Below, in pieces: positions 58,284 through 64,000 of a DNA stretch of 64,000 nt. The stretch's first letter is position 1; every line of letters starts with the position of its first letter. Made by a program: the position numbers and the translations under genes. The stretch is from Labilibacter marinus (lineage in GTDB: Bacteria > Bacteroidota > Bacteroidia > Bacteroidales > Marinilabiliaceae): positions 46,012-110,011 of the forward strand of contig NZ_LXYE02000029.1 in NCBI RefSeq assembly GCF_001659685.2. Direction: 5' to 3'. The notes beneath the pieces were generated by a model. That model saw nothing but the letters and a program-made list of their open reading frames with translations, did no database searches and was not told where the DNA came from.

Positions 58284-60509
58284 ATGGGAACAAATAATAA
58301 TAAAGCAGGCTTTGGGACAGCCCCCGTTTTTTTTACCGCCATATCTACAATTCTTGGAGCCATCCTTTTTTTAAGGTTTGGAATGGCAGTTGGTACCTTG
58401 GGGTTTTGGGGTGCTATAGGTATCATTGTTTTGGGGCACCTAATAACCATTCCTACAGCTATGGCTATTTCCGAAATAGCTACTAACAAGCGTGTAGAGG
58501 GAGGTGGAGAGTATTTTATTATTTCCCGTTCGTTTGGATTAAATATTGGGGCAACCATTGGATTGGCTTTATATTTTTCTCAAACCATTAGTGTAGCATT
58601 TTATGTAATAGCTTTTACCGAAGCCTTTGAACCGCTGTTTAATTGGTTGTTACAATCGTTCGATGTTGTACTTCCTCGTCAAGCCATTAGTGTACCAACC
58701 CTGTTGCTTTTAGCTGTCATTATTTTAAAGAAGGGGTCTGCTATGGGAGTAAAGACCTTATATATTGTAGTGGCTATTTTATTTGTTTCGCTGGCTATGT
58801 TTTTTGCAGGGCAGCCTAGCAGTATAGAAGAGGTGGATTACAGTCGTAATTTCATATTTTCCAATAGAGGTCAGTTCTTTGTTTGGTTTGCTATTTGTTT
58901 CCCTGCCTTTACGGGTATGACTGCGGGTGTTGGTTTAAGTGGCGATTTAAGGGATGCTAAAAAGTCAATTCCACGTGGTACCTTATGGGGAACGCTAGCA
59001 GGAATGATTATTTATGTGTTTATCGTATATAAATTCTCCATTTCATCCTCTCCAGAAGAAATGACTGCTAGTCAATTATCTATGGCTAATATTGCTATTT
59101 GGGGTAGTATTATTATTCCGCTAGGATTAGGTGCTTCTACAGTTTCTTCGGCCATTGGGTCTGTTTTGGTTGCTCCCAGAACCCTGCAAGCATTGGCTAT
59201 TGATAAAAGTCTGCCAGGTAGAAAAGTAAACCTTTGGTTAGCAAAAGGAAAAGGAGATAATAAAGAGCCCTATAATGCTACTTTTATTACTCTGATCATT
59301 GCTATGTTTTTTGTGTTACTGGGTGAGGTGAATTTTGTGGCGCAAATCATCTCCATGTTTTTTATGATTACCTATGGCTCTTTATGTTTGATATCTTTCT
59401 TGAATCATTTTGGAGCTTCTCCATCGTATCGTCCTCAGTTTAAATCACATTGGTTAATCTCTTTGGTGGGATTCATTCTTTCCATATGGGTGATGTTTAA
59501 AATTAATGCAATTTACACCGTATTGGCGTATGCTTTAATCACTGTTATATATATTTATCTGAATTATTTACATAAGGATAGAGGTGGATTGCAGAAAATA
59601 TTTGTGGGTGCCTTGTTTCAGCTAAGCAGGCGCGTGCAATTATACCTTCAAAAGAACCGAACTAAACATCCTGATGAGGAGCAATGGCGTCCTTCAGCTA
59701 TTTGTATTTCAGCCAATTCTTTTAATCATCAAAAAATATTTAGTTTGATGAAATGGATTTCGTACAAGCATGGGTTTGGAACGTATTTTCATTTTATCAA
59801 GGGATATTATTCCAAAGCCAATAGGTTAGAAGCTGAAAAAATAGTTCGTGATATGATTGAAGAGCATCACGATGAAGAAAGCAGCTTGTATGTAGATAGC
59901 ATGATTTCTCCTTCGTATACTACCGCCATTGCTCAGGCTATTCAATCGCCTAGTATTAGTGGTATGGAGAACAATATGATTATCTTCGAATACCGTAGAA
60001 GTGAGCCCGAGGCTATTAATGATGTACTAGATAATATTAGTCTTACCCAGGCAGGAAATTATGATGTTTGTGTTTTTGCAGATGCCAATAAAAATACTTT
60101 TTTTAAGAATGGTATTCATATTTGGATTAGGCATATTGATGTGACCAATGCTAACTTAATGATTCTTTTAGGCTTTATTCTTCAAGCACATCCCGATTGG
60201 AAAAAAGGCTATGTAAAAATATTTAGTGTGTGTGATGAAAACGAGATTGCATCTACCAAACAGAAGCTAAAAGAACTGGTTCAGGAAGGTAGATTACCTA
60301 TCACATTATCTAATATTGAAATATTACCCTTAAAAGAAAAAGCCTCGATTAAAACATTGGTACTGGAGCATTCTGTTAATGCTGGTTTAACTATTATAGG
60401 TTTTAGAGAAGAGCAAATAAAACATGCTGGAGCTTCTATTTTTGATGGTTACAACGAAATGGGAGATATTTTATTTGTCAACGCCAATAGCGAAAAGAAT
60501 ATTGAGTAA
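58284..60509 (+). CDS. Cation-chloride cotransporter-like permease (SLC12/APC superfamily)
   Basis: A 741-residue membrane protein. About 430 residues of 12 helices are followed by a 290-residue cytoplasmic C-domain. The N-terminal AISTILGAILFLRFGMAVGTLGFWGAIGIIVLGHLIT contains the conserved helix-1 break, then AMAISEIATNKRVEGGGEYFIISRSFG, both close to eukaryotic NKCC/KCC proteins. A GMTAGVGLSGDLRDAKKSIPRGTLWGTLAG segment lies at about residues 212-241, and SAIGSVLVAPRTLQALA matches the helix-8 end. The C-domain from about 450 on resembles the SLC12 regulatory domain. By family it moves Na+ or K+ with Cl-, or amino acids. It ends 10 bp from a convergent cation:proton antiporter gene. Confidence 0.85.
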   Translation: MGTNNNKAGFGTAPVFFTAISTILGAILFLRFGMAVGTLGFWGAIGIIVLGHLITIPTAMAISEIATNKRVEGGGEYFIISRSFGLNIGATIGLALYFSQTISVAFYVIAFTEAFEPLFNWLLQSFDVVLPRQAISVPTLLLLAVIILKKGSAMGVKTLYIVVAILFVSLAMFFAGQPSSIEEVDYSRNFIFSNRGQFFVWFAICFPAFTGMTAGVGLSGDLRDAKKSIPRGTLWGTLAGMIIYVFIVYKFSISSSPEEMTASQLSMANIAIWGSIIIPLGLGASTVSSAIGSVLVAPRTLQALAIDKSLPGRKVNLWLAKGKGDNKEPYNATFITLIIAMFFVLLGEVNFVAQIISMFFMITYGSLCLISFLNHFGASPSYRPQFKSHWLISLVGFILSIWVMFKINAIYTVLAYALITVIYIYLNYLHKDRGGLQKIFVGALFQLSRRVQLYLQKNRTKHPDEEQWRPSAICISANSFNHQKIFSLMKWISYKHGFGTYFHFIKGYYSKANRLEAEKIVRDMIEEHHDEESSLYVDSMISPSYTTAIAQAIQSPSISGMENNMIIFEYRRSEPEAINDVLDNISLTQAGNYDVCVFADANKNTFFKNGIHIWIRHIDVTNANLMILLGFILQAHPDWKKGYVKIFSVCDENEIASTKQKLKELVQEGRLPITLSNIEILPLKEKASIKTLVLEHSVNAGLTIIGFREEQIKHAGASIFDGYNEMGDILFVNANSEKNIE

Positions 60510-60519
60510 GCAGTAATTG

Positions 60520-61689
60520 TTATTCCACCTTTATTGCTTTTCTTATCATACTAATCCAGCTAGGACTAAGTAGTAAAGTTAAAGCGATGGTGCTAATAAT
60601 AATCTGGTAAGCATAATCTTCTATAATACCTGCTTTATAACCTATGGAACCCAGTATAAAGCTGAATTCGCCAACCTGCGAAAGTAATGCGGCGGCATAC
60701 AGGCTGGTTTTTTTGTCCACCTTAAAAATACGCATCACAATATAATTGATAAAACTATTGATAAGGAAAACGAAAACAACTAAGGTTCCTATGGTGAGTA
60801 GGTTTTCTTTAATAAAATTCAGGTTTATCAGCATGCCTACGGATACAAAGAACAAGGCCACAAACATCACTTTAAAGGCGGATAGACTATCGTGTACCCA
60901 TTTAGTAGATCTGGTAGAGGAAATGATGATTCCTGCCACAAAGGCACCCAGTGCAGCTGATAACTCAAGGTAAGCCGTGAGCACGGAAAAACCAAAACAG
61001 AGTGTAAAGGCTACAAAAACCTGCGTTTCGTGGTCTTTGTAAATCTTCACCCTAAAGGGAAGTTTAATTTCTTTGTTTTTAATGATATAGGCTATAATAC
61101 CCACAATAATAATTCCGCCTATAATCTGTTTAATAACCTCAGAGCTGCTTGGAGTTTCTCCTCCTAAGTATCCTAATATTATTAACATGGGTACTATCAG
61201 TACATCTTGGGCCAGTAATATTCCTAATACATTTTGCCCAGCTTTGGTGTTTAGTTCATCTCTATCTTGCAATAGCTTAATTATTACTGCGGTACTACTA
61301 ATGCTGGTTACAAAACCAAACATCACTACTTGGTTAATCTTCCAATTAAAATAATACCCTAGTAACCAAATAAACACTATACTAATACATACCTGAATCA
61401 AAGTTCCTATTACAGAAATCCGCCAATTGGCAATTAGGTCGGGCAGGTGTATTTCCATACCAATAAAAAACAGTAGCAAAACCAAACCTAAGGAGCCTAA
61501 GTTGGTAATGAGTATTTCGTCGTTGATTAATCCTAAGCCTAAGGGGCCAACCACTACGCCCACAATAATATAGGTTACAATTGATGGTTGATTAAATAAC
61601 CTCAAAACAAAACCCGCTACTATAATGATTGCCGATAATATGACAAACTCAGAAACTATGGGATCTACATGAACTGAAGTTAAATGCAT
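60520..61689 (-). CDS. Cation:proton antiporter, CPA2/Kef type
   Basis: A 389-residue membrane protein with about 12 helices and no C-terminal RCK/TrkA-N domain. FVLRLFNQPSIVTYIIVGVVVGPLGLGLI (about residues 26-54) is the typical first half. The second shows FGFVTSISSTAVIIKLLQDRDELNTKAGQNVLGILLAQDVLIVPMLII (about 125-172), where LLAQD carries the conserved Asp of Kef/CPA2 proteins. It would exchange K+ or Na+ for H+ across the inner membrane. It is convergent with the cotransporter gene, 10 bp away; both concern ion balance, but shared control is not shown. Confidence 0.9.
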   Translation of the reverse strand: MHLTSVHVDPIVSEFVILSAIIIVAGFVLRLFNQPSIVTYIIVGVVVGPLGLGLINDEILITNLGSLGLVLLLFFIGMEIHLPDLIANWRISVIGTLIQVCISIVFIWLLGYYFNWKINQVVMFGFVTSISSTAVIIKLLQDRDELNTKAGQNVLGILLAQDVLIVPMLIILGYLGGETPSSSEVIKQIIGGIIIVGIIAYIIKNKEIKLPFRVKIYKDHETQVFVAFTLCFGFSVLTAYLELSAALGAFVAGIIISSTRSTKWVHDSLSAFKVMFVALFFVSVGMLINLNFIKENLLTIGTLVVFVFLINSFINYIVMRIFKVDKKTSLYAAALLSQVGEFSFILGSIGYKAGIIEDYAYQIIISTIALTLLLSPSWISMIRKAIKVE

Positions 61690-62080
61690 ATGTAATGTTT
61701 AAACTGTTGTACTACTTAGCCAATATAAAATAATTATAACATAAAAGCTGAATAAAATAAGTGCTATTTTTTCAGGAATAAAGAAATAGCTAGATGGTGT
61801 GAATGTGAAATATCTATTAGCATCAGTTTTTCTGTTGTATCAGGAGAAACCTAAAGGGTTTATTTAAGGATGAATGCCTTGTGACTAGCATAGGGGGTGT
61901 TTAATATTATACAAGGGTGATAAAATAACTGTATAGAACTTGAATAGAGTATTCTATTGAAATAGATATGCTTATTCTTTGAAAAAGATAGAATATCCTA
62001 CATATTGTAATGTATTTTGTATACAGAATATTGTATGGCATGAATTAGTTTTATAGTAATAATAGTTAGTCCGTAAAAAA
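61690..62080. other. Intergenic stretch without recognisable genes
   Basis: The 391-bp region upstream of the DUF5060 gene, divergent from the antiporter gene, is AT-rich with no convincing ORF, hairpin or RNA gene. Both promoters must lie here, but no clear TTG-N19-TAnnTTTG pair is seen. Confidence 0.5.
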
Positions 62081-63754
62081 ATGAAAAATCAACATGTAAT
62101 AATATTGTTAATATGCCTTTTTATGGCACCATTAAGTTATGGTAAAATAAAGGTTTTGGATGCTCCACAAACAGGAAAAACCATCAGTGTAGTTCAATGG
62201 GAAGTAAACGACTTGGTGTATAAAATCAAGAAGAATATTAAAGACCCTTTTAATAAAGAAGTCTATGCTATTGTTACAGGTGAGGATGGTACACAAAAAA
62301 TACCTATGTTTTTTAATGGTGATAAAGAATGGGTGTTTCGTTTTTCTAGTTCTACTGTAGGTGAAAAGTCATTTGTAATAGAGTCGGAGATAAAAGAATT
62401 AAATGGAAAGAAAGGGAAGTTTGTTATTACAGAAAACAAGAAAGAAGGTCGACATGGCGGTATTGTTTTAAACGAAGAACAACCCAATCGTTTTTATTAC
62501 GAAGACGGTTCGCATTATTTTAACTTGGCTTTTGAGTGCGATTGGTTGTTTGCTCTGGATTACGGACAAGATGAAATTTCTAAAACGGAGCATTTATTAT
62601 CGCTGATAGGCGAAAATGGTTTTAACCAAGTGGTGATGAATGTGTATGCCTACGATGTGGATACCAACTGGGTACAGGATAAGCTATTGGCAGAACACCC
62701 AGAACATAACTTTGGCGGTAGAGAAGATATTTTTCCGTTTTTAGGCTCTAATGCCAAGCCTGATTATAGTGCTTTAAACGTTGACTTTTTTAAACACTTT
62801 GATAAAGTAATATCCGAAATGCACGATAAGGACATAGTAAGTCATTTAATGATTTATGTATGGAATAAACTAGTTAATTGGCCCGAGCCAGGTTCTGCGG
62901 CCGACGATATGTATTTTGAATACGTGGTTAAACGTTATCAGGCATTTCCTAATATTATGTGGGATGTATCTAAAGAAGCAGTCTCGAAAATTGCCTTGGA
63001 AAAGTTCGATAATATTGGGGAGCATATTCGTAACAGATGTATTGATACCCGCAAACTGGATGCTTATAATCGTTTGGTTTCTGTTCATGATCATGGCTTT
63101 TGCAAAAATAATATGGATGTGGTTGATTTTGTATCTATCCAGGATTGGAAATTATCTATTCATACGCAAATGTTAAATGCATACAAAAGGTATCAAGATA
63201 AACCTGTATTTAATATTGAACATGGAGGTTATGAAGAATCACCTTACGATGTTTTTCCTGGTGGTTACTCAAATGCCGAGGCTTGCCTACGTAGAAATTA
63301 CTTGTGTTTATTTGCCGGAACCTATACCACTTATTATTGGCAAGGTGCTGCATGGACGGCTTTAATATATAATCCGTTTGAGCAAAGTGCAGAGTTTAAG
63401 AAACCACACTTTGAGTACTTTAAATATATGCGCGAGTTGTTCGATAAGGTTGCATACGATAAGTTTGTTCCGGTTACTAAGTACAACGTACGTTCTTATA
63501 ACCTAACCAACTACGAAGATGGAATTCTACTTCAGTATATGCCTAAAGAAGTACACTCAGATGATATTAAAAGACATTTAGATAAAGAGTTTGATTGGGC
63601 AAATGCTACCCAACAGTGGTTTAATACCATTACCGGAGAATACACAGAAGAGAAAAAACTGGAATTTCCACATAAATATGGCTTTTGGGATTGGCGCCCG
63701 TGGCGCAATGAAGCGGATGCCATTATGATTATTAAAAATCTGAAGAAGAAGTAG
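62081..63754 (+). CDS. Secreted DUF5060 + TIM-barrel glycoside hydrolase-like protein
   Basis: A 557-residue exported protein with a signal peptide (about residues 1-21, LICLFMAPLSYG). An Ig-like DUF5060 domain (about 30-115: ISVVQWEVNDLVYKIKKNIKDPFNKEVYAIVTGEDG, then FSSSTVGEKSFVIE) precedes a TIM barrel of the DUF4038/apiosidase-like type (about 130-470). Barrel landmarks are YYEDGSHYFNLAFECDWLFAL, NGFNQVVMNVYAYDVD, FKHFDKVISEMHDKDI, MWDVSKEAV and KPVFNIEHGGYEES. The last, with Glu, and the Glu in SKEAV are candidate catalytic acids, at the ends of the barrel strands. It may act on a plant or algal polysaccharide; substrate is unknown. Confidence 0.78.
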   Translation: MKNQHVIILLICLFMAPLSYGKIKVLDAPQTGKTISVVQWEVNDLVYKIKKNIKDPFNKEVYAIVTGEDGTQKIPMFFNGDKEWVFRFSSSTVGEKSFVIESEIKELNGKKGKFVITENKKEGRHGGIVLNEEQPNRFYYEDGSHYFNLAFECDWLFALDYGQDEISKTEHLLSLIGENGFNQVVMNVYAYDVDTNWVQDKLLAEHPEHNFGGREDIFPFLGSNAKPDYSALNVDFFKHFDKVISEMHDKDIVSHLMIYVWNKLVNWPEPGSAADDMYFEYVVKRYQAFPNIMWDVSKEAVSKIALEKFDNIGEHIRNRCIDTRKLDAYNRLVSVHDHGFCKNNMDVVDFVSIQDWKLSIHTQMLNAYKRYQDKPVFNIEHGGYEESPYDVFPGGYSNAEACLRRNYLCLFAGTYTTYYWQGAAWTALIYNPFEQSAEFKKPHFEYFKYMRELFDKVAYDKFVPVTKYNVRSYNLTNYEDGILLQYMPKEVHSDDIKRHLDKEFDWANATQQWFNTITGEYTEEKKLEFPHKYGFWDWRPWRNEADAIMIIKNLKKK

Positions 63755-63800
63755 GTGTATCGGACAATGGTCATAGATCAGGGTAATTGCATTTAGCATT

Positions 63801-63859
63801 AAAAAACCACCTCCCCACTCATTCTTCGCGGTACTCCTCTTTGAAAAGAAGGAGAGCTT
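63801..63859. repeat. Dispersed GC-richer hairpin repeat
   Basis: A CCACCTCCCC-type start and the hairpin CTCCTCTTTGAAAAGAAGGAG within 63834-63854 (5-bp plus 4-bp stems) stand out from the AT-rich surroundings. Repeats of this kind, with a CTCCTTTTCAAAG-like core, are widespread between genes in Bacteroidota. It lies after the last gene. Confidence 0.5.
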
Positions 63860-64000
63860 GATTTACATGACTTTTAATGATTTAAGATACGAGTTCAATT
63901 GGATGCTACACTGAGTTTGAAGATCTGTTAAACTTTTTTTGAATACCAATAGGCGTCCTAAATGATTTATTTTAATGTTCTGAAAGTCTTGTATCGTGTC
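63860..64000. other. Right window end without recognisable gene
   Basis: No credible ORF is seen. AATACCAAT at about 63942-63950 resembles the terminus of the 161-bp element, but the window stops before a second end could be found. Confidence 0.3.

Noticed and set aside
63532..63799. Minus-strand ORFs over the end of the DUF5060 gene
   Set aside because: Shadows of the plus-strand gene with no protein-like features.
1..64000. tRNA, rRNA, prophage or insertion sequence genes
   Set aside because: The intergenic stretches were read for tRNA-like cloverleaf arms and the coding regions for transposase, integrase and phage proteins; none recognised.

Overview
The window reads as an AT-rich chromosomal segment of a Bacteroidota bacterium. 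Evidence: several promoters fit the Bacteroidota pattern (TTG, about 19 bp, TAnnTTTG); gene starts have little Shine-Dalgarno sequence; and the gene set is typical (long single-chain PurL, lipoprotein RND adaptor, GH29 fucosidase lipoprotein, DUF5060 glycosidase, BY-kinase). Two ferredoxin-ATPases plus NifX/ORP-like proteins suggest an anaerobic or facultative lifestyle. A marine Marinilabiliales-like organism is a guess. I see no tRNA, rRNA, CRISPR array, prophage or transposase.

Layout. 1-4858: end of a MATE pump, then an operon of DUF134 regulator, two NifX/ORP-like proteins, a tiny Gly/Arg-rich protein, two MinD-like ferredoxin-ATPases and a thioesterase, preceded by two identical perfect palindromes. 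4855-9569 (minus): aquaporin, MurB, tyrosine autokinase and a small membrane protein. 9696-15856: aspartate aminotransferase, HAD phosphatase, a GntR-type sugar regulator and galT with matching operators, and a MATE pump. 16116-22552: secreted glycosidase, a 161-bp MITE-like inverted-repeat element, purL. 22635-29236 (minus): outer-membrane barrel between 47-bp direct repeats, DUF5684 protein, esterase, quinone-reductase-like flavoprotein, membrane J-protein, alpha-L-fucosidase. 29756-33370: queC-queE-queF and a ketopantoate reductase-like gene. 33604-39335: tripartite RND efflux operon. 39497-43264: methyltransferase, DUF429, DEAD-box helicase, small barrel. 43343-49230 (minus): TetR-controlled envelope operon (LolA-like carrier, two FtsX permeases, ATPase, outer-membrane barrel). 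49727-56086: orphan histidine kinase, VIT-VWA-TonB fusion, SIMPL protein, membrane-anchored TAXI-like protein. 56172-57685 (minus): class I aminotransferase behind two tandem ribosome-mediated attenuators. 57855-63754: PpnP, cation-chloride cotransporter, Kef-type antiporter, DUF5060 glycosidase.

Most notable: (1) the tandem attenuator, two leader peptides rich in Val/Leu/Ile codons, each with its own terminator and antiterminator; (2) the orp-like ferredoxin-ATPase operon with twin palindromic operators; (3) the GntR/galT operator pair; (4) the TetR-LolA-FtsX-barrel exporter; (5) the VIT-VWA-TonB_C fusion; (6) the inverted-repeat element and the duplicated terminator. All calls come from reading the sequence; no database search was run.
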